A stretch of 6,050 nucleotides of DNA from Polaromonas sp. (GCA_025362825.1 JANYFF010000533.1:1-6050); one strand, 5' to 3'; counted from the first letter of the stretch, positions 1 through 6,050 are shown. Notes: generated by a model not told the origin, from the sequence alone. Made by a program: numbers and translations.

Positions 1-5
1 CAAAT

Positions 6-23
6 TATACCCCATGGGGTATA
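6..23. promoter_or_regulatory. Perfect 18-bp palindrome, probable repressor operator
   Basis: The sequence TATACCCCATGGGGTATA equals its own reverse complement over all 18 bases. It has C4 and G4 tracts flanked by A/T ends. Its right end overlaps a TATACT hexamer that looks like a -10 box, so a bound protein would block RNA polymerase. A/T-flanked C/G tracts are typical of operators for the CsoR/RcnR/FrmR/CstR family; CstR members sense persulfides and control sulfur genes, which fits the sulfur transport pair downstream. The palindrome is seen directly; the regulator class is inferred, and no regulator gene lies in the window. Confidence 0.6.
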
Positions 24-25
24 CT
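20..25 (+). promoter_or_regulatory. Candidate -10 promoter element for the sulfur transporter pair
   Basis: TATACT matches the sigma-70 -10 consensus at five of six positions and lies 38 bases before the ATG of the first gene. With usual spacing its -35 box would begin just outside the left edge of the window, so only half of the promoter can be judged. Transcription would start near position 32, giving a leader of about 30 bases. Confidence 0.35.
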
Positions 26-62
26 TAACCCTTAAACGCAACTCTTATTTTTTAACTTGTCC

Positions 63-482
63 ATGCATCTTTTTATTCAGCCCATGCTGGGTGGCATCCT
101 GATCGGCTTGGCCAGCTGGTTGCTGCTGGCCTCCCTGGGCCGGATTGCAGGCATCAGCGGTATTGCTTCAGGCATTCTTGTGCCGGCAAAGGGAGATACC
201 AGCTGGCGTCTGGCCTTCATCACGGGGCTGGTTGTGGCCGGTGCCATTACGGCATACCTGCTCAACACGCCGTACACAGCGCCCCGGCCGGTGTGGCTGC
301 TTTTGACAGCCGGTTTCCTGGTTGGTTTCGGTACTGTGCTCGGGTCGGGCTGTACCAGCGGGCACGGTATATGTGGTCTGGGCCGCCGCTCCGGCCGCTC
401 CCTGGTCGCGACGCTGGTCTTCATGGGCTGCGGCGTGGTGACGGTATTTATCGTCCGTCTTCTAAGCGCACAGGCAGGTTGA
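63..482 (+). CDS. YeeE/YedE-family sulfur transport membrane protein, N-terminal-type half
   Basis: This 139-residue inner-membrane protein has about five hydrophobic segments (near residues 9-23, 28-41, 49-67, 77-92 and 114-133). The diagnostic stretch is at residues 94-110, GSGCTSGHGICGLGRRS, with Cys97 and Cys104. It matches the conserved cysteine motif of the YeeE/YedE (sulfur transport domain) family, where such cysteines pass thiosulfate through the channel. The full-length family member YeeE is over twice this size, so this is a half-size member expected to work with the protein encoded right after it, six bases downstream. ATG at 63 is chosen; an in-frame TTG at 57 would add two residues. 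Neither start has a clear Shine-Dalgarno sequence, so the start is uncertain. The fold and family are confident. The transported species (thiosulfate, sulfide or persulfide-related) is inferred. Confidence 0.88.
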   Translation: MHLFIQPMLGGILIGLASWLLLASLGRIAGISGIASGILVPAKGDTSWRLAFITGLVVAGAITAYLLNTPYTAPRPVWLLLTAGFLVGFGTVLGSGCTSGHGICGLGRRSGRSLVATLVFMGCGVVTVFIVRLLSAQAG

Positions 483-488
483 TCCAAC

Positions 489-926
489 ATGAGAAAACTG
501 CTGGTCGCCGCCTTGTCAGGTGTACTTTTTGGCTTCGGACTGGTGCTTTCAGGCATGACGCAGCCTGCAAAAGTGCTGGGCTTTTTGAATATTGCCGGCC
601 TGTGGGATGCCAGCCGTTTCGGCTCATGGGACGCCAGCCTAGCTTTTGTCATGGGCGGTGCGCTGTGCGTCACACTGCTGGCATTCGCCATCACGCCTCG
701 TGCCGGGCGCAAGCCGTGGCTGGCCGACACGTTCCAGTTGCCTACGCGGCGGGACATTGATGCCCGGCTGGTAATCGGCGCCGCGCTGTTTGGCATCGGC
801 TGGGGCCTGGTGGGCTATTGCCCCGGGCCGGCACTGGCGTCCCTGTTGACAGGTGGTCAGGATGTCGCGGTGTTTGTCGCGGCACTGGTAGCCGGCTTGT
901 GGGCCGCACGAAAGTTTTCCGCATGA
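489..926 (+). CDS. YeeE/YedE-related membrane protein (DUF6691-type), partner half
   Basis: This 145-residue membrane protein is the second half of the two-gene YeeE/YedE-type transporter. Visible family marks are an FGFGLVLSGM stretch at residues 14-23, PAKVLGFLNIAG at 26-37, and GWGLVGYCPGPA at 104-115 carrying Cys111, the expected thiol in the conserved G-Y-C-P-G-P motif. Hydrophobic segments lie near residues 5-22, 49-69, 94-119 and 125-141. The gene starts six bases after the stop of the previous one, so the two are almost certainly cotranscribed and the proteins likely assemble together. The same paired layout occurs beside sulfide or biofilm regulators such as BigR in other proteobacteria (known from the family, not shown here). 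The ATG at 489 has only a weak ribosome binding site, which suggests translational coupling. Confidence 0.88.
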   Translation: MRKLLVAALSGVLFGFGLVLSGMTQPAKVLGFLNIAGLWDASRFGSWDASLAFVMGGALCVTLLAFAITPRAGRKPWLADTFQLPTRRDIDARLVIGAALFGIGWGLVGYCPGPALASLLTGGQDVAVFVAALVAGLWAARKFSA

Positions 927-996
927 CCGGGCATTGACGGGGAAAATCCGGACAGCTTGTTGTACGGGTGGTGGTGCAAAATCAAACGGAAAATCC

Positions 997-1002
997 AAGG
1001 AG
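997..1002 (+). promoter_or_regulatory. Ribosome binding site that fixes the PPK2 start
   Basis: AAGGAG lies five bases before the ATG at 1008. It is the best Shine-Dalgarno match among the + strand genes here. It favours this ATG over the in-frame TTG at 957, which has no such site and would add 17 residues unlike the family. Confidence 0.75.
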
Positions 1003-1007
1003 CCCTG

Positions 1008-1955
1008 ATGCCTCAAGCCGCCAAGAAGACCACCACCAATACGGAGAAAACAGTCACTTCGGGTTCCGTGCCAGCGGGCATAAAGGCACTCTCAAGTCTT
1101 GTTGCCCGGTGGCAACCGTCTCTTGTAGTCAGCGCAAACGGCAAGGAAAAAGGCAAAGAAAAATCAGGGGCTGGCATCGATTCCTGCAGCATGGAAGACT
1201 TCGACCCCGCGGCCAAACCGTTTTCTACAGGTAACAAGCAGCAAGACAGGGCAGCCGTTGAAGCGCTGGCCATAGAGCTCGATGAGTTGCAGAATCTTTT
1301 TTACGCCGACAAGCGCTACAAGTTGCTGGTCATTTTGCAAGGCACGGATACGTCAGGAAAAGACGGCACACTGCGCGGCGTATTCAGCCGCATGACGCCG
1401 CTTGGCGTGCATACCGTGGGCTGGAAGGCCCCAAACGAAACAGAGCGTGCGCACGACTACCTGTGGCGCATTCACCAGCAAATGCCTGCCGCGGGCGAAA
1501 TCATGCTTTTCAATCGCAGCCACTACGAAGATGTACTGGTGCCGCCCGTCAATGGCTGGATCACACGGGAGCAGACGGTACAGCGCTATGCGCAGATCAA
1601 TGACTTTGAGCGCCTACTCACCGAGAATGGCACAGTAGTACTCAAATTCATGCTGCACATCAGCTTTGAAGAGCAGCGCAAGCGCCTGCAGGAACGTGTC
1701 GACGATGTAACCAAGCACTGGAAGTTCAACATGGGCGATCTCGATGCCCGCAAAAAATGGAAGCCTTACCAGCAGGCCTATGCGAACCTGCTCAACGCCA
1801 CCAGTACCGCATGGGCGCCGTGGACCGTCGTGCCGGCAGACTCCAAAACGCATCGCAACCTGATGGTCGCGACCCTGCTGAAGGGCGCACTGCAAAAAAT
1901 GGAGTTACGCTACCCGCCAGCAGATCCTGCGCTCAAAGGCTTGAAGGTTAACTGA
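1008..1955 (+). CDS. ppk2: Polyphosphate kinase 2 family protein (polyphosphate:nucleotide phosphotransferase)
   Basis: This predicted cytoplasmic enzyme of 315 residues moves phosphate between inorganic polyphosphate and nucleotides. The PPK2 core runs from about residue 82 to 305. Walker A is GTDTSGKDG at 112-120. The Walker B region is IMLFNRSHYEDVL at 165-177, with the conserved N-R-S-x-Y-E-D block. A lid-like segment follows near 226-250 (QERVDDVTKHWKF) and a PWTVVPADSKTHRN block lies at 271-284. The GKDGT form of Walker A and the H-W-K-F block resemble the class III or polyphosphate:nucleotide phosphotransferase branch, which often favours making nucleoside di- and triphosphates; class assignment is inferred. 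Residues 1-80 form a polar extension with a lysine-rich patch (46-52) not found in compact family members. The start is set by AAGGAG five bases upstream. It lies 81 bases after the sulfur transporter pair and may share its transcript or have its own promoter. Confidence 0.92.
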   Translation: MPQAAKKTTTNTEKTVTSGSVPAGIKALSSLVARWQPSLVVSANGKEKGKEKSGAGIDSCSMEDFDPAAKPFSTGNKQQDRAAVEALAIELDELQNLFYADKRYKLLVILQGTDTSGKDGTLRGVFSRMTPLGVHTVGWKAPNETERAHDYLWRIHQQMPAAGEIMLFNRSHYEDVLVPPVNGWITREQTVQRYAQINDFERLLTENGTVVLKFMLHISFEEQRKRLQERVDDVTKHWKFNMGDLDARKKWKPYQQAYANLLNATSTAWAPWTVVPADSKTHRNLMVATLLKGALQKMELRYPPADPALKGLKVN

Positions 1956-1977
1956 AGCGCAACAAAGCCCCGGCGCA

Positions 1978-1999
1978 CGAGGCACCCTGTCGGGTCTCG
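1978..1999. terminator. Weak hairpin between convergent genes, possible terminator
   Basis: CGAG-GC-ACCC, loop TGTC, then GGGT-CTCG can fold into an eight-pair stem with a two-base bulge. It lies in the 54-base gap where the PPK2 gene and livF converge, the place where a two-way terminator is expected. No T-run follows on either strand, so an efficient intrinsic terminator is doubtful. Confidence 0.3.
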
Positions 2000-2009
2000 C
2001 TAATCCTGG

Positions 2010-2732
2010 CTAATGCCCACCGCCGAGGTAAGCAGCCCTGACGGCAGGATCGTCGCGGAGCTTCGCGGCTTCACCGTGCACCGAGATGCGGCCGTTTTCC
2101 AGTACATAGCCGTAGTCAGCCACCTTTAATGCAGCCGCCGCAAATTGCTCGACCAGCAGCATGGTCACGCCACGCGATTTCAGGTCGGCAATGATGCGAA
2201 AAACTTCTTCTACCAAAATGGGGGCGAGCCCCATCGAGGGCTCGTCCAGTAAAACGATTTCCGGGTTCAGCATGACGGCACGGGCCATCGCCAGCATTTG
2301 CTGCTCCCCGCCCGACAGCGTGCCGGCCAGCTGGTTGCGGCGCTCCTTCAGACGCGGGAAAAGCTCCATAGCCTTTTCAAGATCACCAGGTACGTCACCC
2401 TTGGGACGGCTGCCTGTAAGACGGGGGAATGCGCCGAGGGTGAGGTTGTCAGTCACCGTCATGGTCGCAAACACGCGCCGGCCTTCAGGCGAGTGGGCCA
2501 GGCCCAGCTTGGCAATGGTGTACGACTCCAGGCCATCGACGCGCTTGCCATGCAGGGAAATCTCACCCGAGGTCGGCTTGATCATGCCGGAGATTGCACG
2601 CATGGTGGTGGTTTTGCCTGCGCCGTTGGAGCCAATCAGTGTGACGACTTTTCCCTTGGGAACTTCCATGGAAATGCCGTGAAGAACCTGTACCTTGCCA
2701 TAACCGGCCTCAAGATTTTTGATACTCAACAT
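2010..2732 (-). CDS. livF: LivF-type ATP-binding protein of a branched-chain amino acid ABC transporter
   Basis: This 240-residue ATPase has the normal LivF length. It sits on the cytoplasmic face and pairs with the LivG domain of the upstream fusion to power uptake. Visible motifs are Walker A GSNGAGKT at 34-41, the family-typical SPEGRRVF at 81-88 in the Q-loop region, the ABC signature LSGGEQQ at 139-145, Walker B IVLLDEP at 159-165 and the D-loop SMGLAP at 166-171. As is usual in LivF, the H-loop histidine is replaced (VEQ at 194-196); the next residue is Phe where Asn is common. The C-terminal YGYVLENGRI stretch is also typical. It is last in the operon, 63 bases after the livM-livG fusion, with only a weak AAGAAAG-like ribosome site. 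The family is certain; the substrate is set by the binding protein and not known. Confidence 0.95.
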   Translation of the reverse strand: MLSIKNLEAGYGKVQVLHGISMEVPKGKVVTLIGSNGAGKTTTMRAISGMIKPTSGEISLHGKRVDGLESYTIAKLGLAHSPEGRRVFATMTVTDNLTLGAFPRLTGSRPKGDVPGDLEKAMELFPRLKERRNQLAGTLSGGEQQMLAMARAVMLNPEIVLLDEPSMGLAPILVEEVFRIIADLKSRGVTMLLVEQFAAAALKVADYGYVLENGRISVHGEAAKLRDDPAVRAAYLGGGH

Positions 2733-2795
2733 GGTGAACTTTCTTGGTCTTTGAATGCGGCCATGCGCCCCGCAATCGGATTTAAAGGCATACTT

Positions 2796-4730
2796 TTAAG
2801 TCGCTGTGCCACCGAGGTAAGCCTCGATCACTTTTTCATCGGCCTGAACTTCAGCGGGCTTGCCTTCCGCAATTTTCTGCCCGAAGTCCAGCACGGAAAC
2901 CGTATCGCACAGCTGCATCACCACATCCATGTGGTGTTCAATCAGTATCACCGTAATGCCGTGGTCGCGGATTTTTCGGATGATGGCGATCAGCTCTTTG
3001 ATATCCGGCGCCGTCAGGCCGGCGGCGGGCTCGTCCAGCAACAACAATTGCGGGTCAAGCGCCAAAGCACGTGCTATTTCCAGCAGGCGTTGCTTACCGT
3101 ACGGCAGATTGCGTGCCTCCTCAAACGCCAGGCCGCCCAGGCCCACAAATTCAAGCAAACCCATGCCGCGCTCAGTGGCAGCGAGCTCTTCGCGGTTGTA
3201 GCGTGGGGTGTGCAGTGAGACATCCACGATGTTGCTGGCAAAGGTGTGGTGCAAACCGACCTGAATGTTTTGCAGTGCCGTCATTTCGCCGAACAGCTGC
3301 ACATTCTGAAAGGTACGTGCAATGCCCGACAGCGCAATGTCCGATGACGTTCTGCCGACCACGGAGCGACCTGCGAAATCAATGCTGCCAGCCGTCGGCA
3401 CATAGATGCCGGTCAGCACGTTCATCATGGTGCTTTTACCGGAACCGTTGGGCCCTATCAGGCCGTGAATGGTGCCGCGCTTGATGCGCAGATCGACCTG
3501 GTTGATCGCCTTGAGGCCGCCAAACTGCATCAAAACGCCAGTCGCCACCAGCAGGTCACCGCCCTTCTCGCTCGCTCCGGCATGAGCCGCCACCATCACG
3601 GCATCTTTGCTGCCGGCAGTCGACAAGGATCCAGCGGTACCGACAGATGTTTTGCGAGTGAACAGGCTGCGTGCAAAACCGACAATGCCGTCCTGCAGGT
3701 AATACACGACAAACAGGATCATCAGCCCGAAAATACTCAGGCGCCAGTCGGTAATGGACTCCAGCCAGAAGGAAAATCCGGCCAGGGCAATAGTGCCGAC
3801 GACGGGAATGGCCATGCTTTTTGGCGTAGTCATCTTGCGGACGATACCAATCACGGCACCCACCAGCATGCACACCGCCAGCGCAGTGGCAACGATGCGA
3901 AAGAGCTCCAGGTCATCAAGCAGCTTGGGCAGGATCACGATGATGGCCGCGCCCAGCAAGGCGCCGGAGCGCGTCTTGCGCCCTCCCATGATGACCGCCA
4001 GCAAAAAGAGCACCGTCAATTCAAAGTTGTAGGTGTTCGGAGAGATGTACTGTTCAGAATAGGAGTAAAGGCAGCCCGCCAGGCCGGCAAAACCGGCGCT
4101 GATGACAAAGGCATAAACCTTGTAACGGTATACAGAAACGCCCATGCAGTCCGATGCGACCGGGCTGCCGCGCAGAGCCTCAAACGCGCGGCCCAGTTGC
4201 GACTTGAGGATGCGGTGCACAACCACCAGCGAGATCACCATAAGCGCAAAAACCATCCAGTAAAAGCCGTGCTCACTCAGTTGCATGCCGCCAATCGATG
4301 GCTTGGGAATCTTGATGCCCAGCGGACCTTCGGTAAGGAAGGTCATCTCGTTGATCAGGATCTGGATGATGGTGCCGAAAGCAAGTGTCACCATCGCCAG
4401 GTAAGGGCCGGTCACGCGAAGCGCTGGCAGCGCCAGCAAGGCACCAAAAGCAGCCGTCACCAAGACGCTGGCAGGAATAATTACCCACAGCGGCGCGCCG
4501 AGCTTCATGAACAGCACACCTGCCGTGTACGAACCCACACCAAACAGGCCGGCATGTCCCAGCGACACCTGGCCGGTGTAGCCAACCACGATGTCCAGGC
4601 CATACAGCAAGATGGCATAAATCATGATGGTGCCGGCCATGTGCACGTAATACGAGTTATCGGTCAGCAGCGGAAACGCGGCCAGCAGTACCAGGCCGAG
4701 TACTGCCGCAATCAAGGTCTTGCGGTTCAT
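2796..4730 (-). CDS. livM-livG: Fused LivM permease and LivG ATPase of a branched-chain amino acid ABC transporter
   Basis: One 644-residue chain joins two subunits that are separate in Escherichia coli. Residues 1-357 are a LivM permease, with VVGYTGQVSLGHAGLFGVG at 48-66 and the ATPase-contact loop around 180-205 (FEALRGSPVASDCMGVS). Residues 358-392 are a flexible Ala/Gly/Ser-rich linker. Residues 393-644 are a LivG ATPase: Walker A GPNGSGKS at 426-433, Q-loop FQN at 474-476, LivG-type signature LPYGKQR at 542-548, Walker B LLLLDEP at 562-568 and H-loop His599. All catalytic motifs are intact. About 50 extra residues (roughly 280-328), with two hydrophobic segments, sit before the final LivM helix at 329-350. 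The ATG begins two bases after the livH stop, so translation is probably coupled. The single open frame with complete domains argues for a true fusion, known in some Burkholderiales, not a sequencing error. Confidence 0.95.
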   Translation of the reverse strand: MNRKTLIAAVLGLVLLAAFPLLTDNSYYVHMAGTIMIYAILLYGLDIVVGYTGQVSLGHAGLFGVGSYTAGVLFMKLGAPLWVIIPASVLVTAAFGALLALPALRVTGPYLAMVTLAFGTIIQILINEMTFLTEGPLGIKIPKPSIGGMQLSEHGFYWMVFALMVISLVVVHRILKSQLGRAFEALRGSPVASDCMGVSVYRYKVYAFVISAGFAGLAGCLYSYSEQYISPNTYNFELTVLFLLAVIMGGRKTRSGALLGAAIIVILPKLLDDLELFRIVATALAVCMLVGAVIGIVRKMTTPKSMAIPVVGTIALAGFSFWLESITDWRLSIFGLMILFVVYYLQDGIVGFARSLFTRKTSVGTAGSLSTAGSKDAVMVAAHAGASEKGGDLLVATGVLMQFGGLKAINQVDLRIKRGTIHGLIGPNGSGKSTMMNVLTGIYVPTAGSIDFAGRSVVGRTSSDIALSGIARTFQNVQLFGEMTALQNIQVGLHHTFASNIVDVSLHTPRYNREELAATERGMGLLEFVGLGGLAFEEARNLPYGKQRLLEIARALALDPQLLLLDEPAAGLTAPDIKELIAIIRKIRDHGITVILIEHHMDVVMQLCDTVSVLDFGQKIAEGKPAEVQADEKVIEAYLGGTAT

Positions 4731-4732
4731 CT

Positions 4733-5608
4733 TCAGACTTTCTTGATGGCAGTTTTGCCAAACAGGCCAGCCGGCTTGAAGGCCAGTACCAGCAGCAGCA
4801 GTACGAGGCCAGGAACGTCCTTGTAGCCGGTAGACAAGTAGAAACCTGTCGTTGTTTCAGCCACCCCCAAAATGATGCCGCCCAGAATGATGCCCATGCC
4901 ACTGGTCAACCCGCCAATGATGGCCACAGCAAAGGCTTTCAGGCCGAGTACCGCGCCCATGGTGGCACCGGTCAGTGTGAGGGGCGCAATCAGAGCGCCT
5001 GCAAAGGCTGCACTGGCGGACGACAGTGCATATGAAAACGTAATCACCAGCCCGGTATTGATGCCCATTAATTTGGCAGCATCACGGTCATTGAAAGTCG
5101 CTACCACGGCCTTGCCGTAAATCGTCTTGCGGTTAAAGAATTCAACGGCCAGCATCATCAGCACGGCACCCACCACAACCAGTATTTCCATCGGCAACAC
5201 ATTGGCGCCGAAAACCTTGAGCGGTGACTCGGGCAACGGTGAAGGAAACTTCAAATCGTCGCGGCCCCAGATGTTTTCGGCCACATTCTTGAAAATGATG
5301 CCGAGCGCAATGGTCGACATGATCCAGCCAAACTCACTCTTGATCTTGATGGCGGGCCGTACGCCTATACGCTCCACCAGCCCACCCTGGAACAGGCCAA
5401 ACACAATCACCAGCGGCAGCATCAACCAGTAATTAACTCCCATGTTGACCAGTGTCAGCCCGACCATGGCACCCAGCATGAGGGCGTCGCCCTGGCCGAA
5501 GTTGAGGGTGTCCGAGGTCTGAAAGGTCAGCTGGTAGCCAAAGGCAATGACCGCATAGATCATGCCGAGTGCGACACCGCTGTAGATGAGTTGAAGGAGG
5601 ATTTCCAT
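4733..5608 (-). CDS. livH: LivH-type permease of a branched-chain amino acid ABC transporter
   Basis: This 291-residue inner-membrane permease has the usual LivH length and is almost entirely hydrophobic segments. It forms the transmembrane path with the LivM domain encoded next. Family marks are a TLNFGQGDALMLGA stretch at 34-47 (the LivH N-F-x-x-G motif), the ATPase-contact loop near 164-183 (YGKAVVATFNDRDAAKLMGI), GLKAFAVAIIGGLTSGMGII at 222-241 with following GGIILGVAE, and the C-terminal KPAGLFG at 278-284. The ATG at 5608 is favoured because the protein then begins MEILLQLIYSGVALGMIYA, the standard LivH start. Its ribosome site is weak. A terminator lies between this gene and the binding protein gene upstream, so its expression probably depends on read-through or on a promoter within 5609-5657 that I could not identify. 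Confidence 0.95.
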   Translation of the reverse strand: MEILLQLIYSGVALGMIYAVIAFGYQLTFQTSDTLNFGQGDALMLGAMVGLTLVNMGVNYWLMLPLVIVFGLFQGGLVERIGVRPAIKIKSEFGWIMSTIALGIIFKNVAENIWGRDDLKFPSPLPESPLKVFGANVLPMEILVVVGAVLMMLAVEFFNRKTIYGKAVVATFNDRDAAKLMGINTGLVITFSYALSSASAAFAGALIAPLTLTGATMGAVLGLKAFAVAIIGGLTSGMGIILGGIILGVAETTTGFYLSTGYKDVPGLVLLLLVLAFKPAGLFGKTAIKKV

Positions 5609-5657
5609 TTAGAGGTTTCCGGAGAAAATTAACCAGTGCCGGCGATTGCTATCGCTT

Positions 5658-5695
5658 AAAAAAACACCGCACAAGCCGAAAGGGCTGGCGCGGTG
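5658..5695 (-). terminator. Intrinsic terminator after the binding protein gene
   Basis: Read on the - strand, CACCGCGC pairs with GTGCGGTG (eight pairs, one G-U). After one mismatch, AGCC pairs with GGCT around the loop CTTTC, and a run of seven T residues follows. This is a textbook rho-independent terminator. It starts 29 bases after the binding protein stop codon and ends 50 bases before livH. It should lower transporter gene expression relative to the abundant binding protein, a common arrangement in ABC uptake operons. A second small hairpin, GCGAT-AGCA-ATCGC on the - strand (5642-5655), follows it. Confidence 0.85.
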
Positions 5696-5723
5696 CCGTA
5701 CGCAACTTGACTCAGTTGTGCAA

Positions 5724-6050
5724 TTACTTCTTGACGCGTATTTGAGATGCTTTTTTCTGGTCATCACTGTAGGCGTACACCACGCGCTGGCCCTTGACTT
5801 CGCCAAACACCGGAATGTTAGCTGTGATGGCCTCGTGGTCCTTGGCTGTAAAAGGCTTGTTGTAGGTGGTCACAACGCCTTCAACCGGCGCTTTCAGATC
5901 TTCCAGCGCAGCCTTGATCTTGGGGCCGTCGGTGGAGTTGGCCTGTTTGATCGCAGCGACCAGCAGGTAGATCGAGTCATAGCCCTGAGCAGCAGAAACA
6001 GGCGAGTCAATGCGTGCGTTTTTAGGGTTGAATGTTTTCAGGTAGTTGAT
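5724..6050 (-). CDS. livK: LivK-type periplasmic substrate-binding protein, C-terminal part (gene runs off the window)
   Basis: Only the last 108 codons are present; the 5' end lies beyond 6050. The - strand frame is open from the window edge to the TAA at 5726-5724. The visible part contains SPVSAAQGYDSIYLLVAAIK, a stretch typical of the second lobe of Leu/Ile/Val-binding-like proteins (periplasmic binding protein type 1 fold). It continues with KIKAALEDLK, VEGVVTTYNKPFTAKDHEAI and GEVKGQRVVYAYSDDQ, and ends in a basic QIRVKK tail. Such proteins capture substrate in the periplasm and hand it to LivH and LivM. Related members bind branched-chain amino acids, amides or aromatic acids, so the ligand is open. 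It is the first gene of the liv group seen here and is followed by a strong terminator. The signal peptide, promoter and most ligand-contact residues are outside the window. Confidence 0.9.
   Translation of the reverse strand: MNYLKTFNPKNARIDSPVSAAQGYDSIYLLVAAIKQANSTDGPKIKAALEDLKAPVEGVVTTYNKPFTAKDHEAITANIPVFGEVKGQRVVYAYSDDQKKASQIRVKK

Noticed and set aside
77..796. A 239-codon open frame on the - strand opposite the sulfur transporter pair
   Set aside because: Its Pro/Ser/Arg-rich composition is typical of the reverse of hydrophobic coding sequence, and the + strand proteins carry conserved cysteine motifs.
957..1007. TTG at 957 as the start of the PPK2 protein
   Set aside because: It lacks a ribosome site and adds 17 residues with no family likeness, whereas the ATG at 1008 has AAGGAG five bases upstream.
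2010..2732. Missing H-loop histidine and Q-loop glutamine in LivF as a sign of a defective ATPase
   Set aside because: Glutamate in the P-E-G-R region and Gln in the H-loop position are normal for LivF proteins; the Phe after it is a minor variation.
2733..2795. Possible regulatory hairpin (GCGG/CCGC) in the 63-base gap between livM-livG and livF
   Set aside because: The stem is only four pairs with a long loop and has no T-run, so it is within what chance gives at this base composition.
2298..3218. A 306-codon open frame on the + strand across livF, the gap and livM-livG
   Set aside because: It lies antisense to two well-supported ATPase regions, has no family features and no plausible ribosome site.
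3465..4826. A 453-codon open frame on the + strand opposite livM-livG and the end of livH
   Set aside because: Its translation is rich in Gln, His, Arg and Asp with no recognisable domain or membrane pattern. The opposite strand encodes clear LivM, LivG and LivH motifs over the whole stretch, so this is an antisense artefact of codon bias.
5609..5806. A short 65-codon - strand frame between the binding protein gene and livH
   Set aside because: It overlaps the binding protein gene in another frame and reads through the terminator. The overlapping frame clearly encodes the LivK C-terminus.

Overview
The window looks like chromosomal DNA of a proteobacterium with moderately high G+C. A betaproteobacterium of the order Burkholderiales is the likeliest source. 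This rests on protein style, above all a LivM-LivG fusion inside a branched-chain amino acid transporter operon, and on codon bias; no rRNA or marker gene is present to confirm it. Coding density is high, and no stretch of 300 bases lacks a gene.

Positions 1-1955 are read on the + strand. A perfect 18-bp palindrome with C4/G4 tracts flanked by A/T overlaps a likely -10 box. It precedes two short, closely spaced membrane protein genes that together make a YeeE/YedE-type (sulfur transport domain) pair, probably importing thiosulfate or a related reduced sulfur species. The operator resembles sites bound by CsoR/RcnR/FrmR/CstR-type repressors, which would fit control by sulfane sulfur or a metal. 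An 81-base gap with its own good ribosome binding site leads to a polyphosphate kinase 2 (PPK2) family gene with an unusual polar, lysine-rich N-terminal extension.

Positions 2010-6050 are read on the - strand and converge on the PPK2 gene. In transcription order they hold the 3' end of a LivK-type periplasmic binding protein gene, a strong intrinsic terminator, livH (permease), a fused livM-livG (permease plus ATPase in one 644-residue chain) and livF (second ATPase). Together they form a complete high-affinity uptake system of the branched-chain amino acid (HAAT) ABC family: the binding protein delivers substrate to LivH plus the LivM domain, and the LivG domain plus LivF hydrolyse ATP. The exact substrate cannot be read from the sequence.

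The points most worth following up are the palindromic operator before the sulfur transporter pair, the LivM-LivG fusion with about 50 extra membrane residues before the last LivM helix, and the terminator placed between the binding protein gene and the transporter genes. I found no CRISPR array, insertion sequence, RNA gene or clearly new defence system here.
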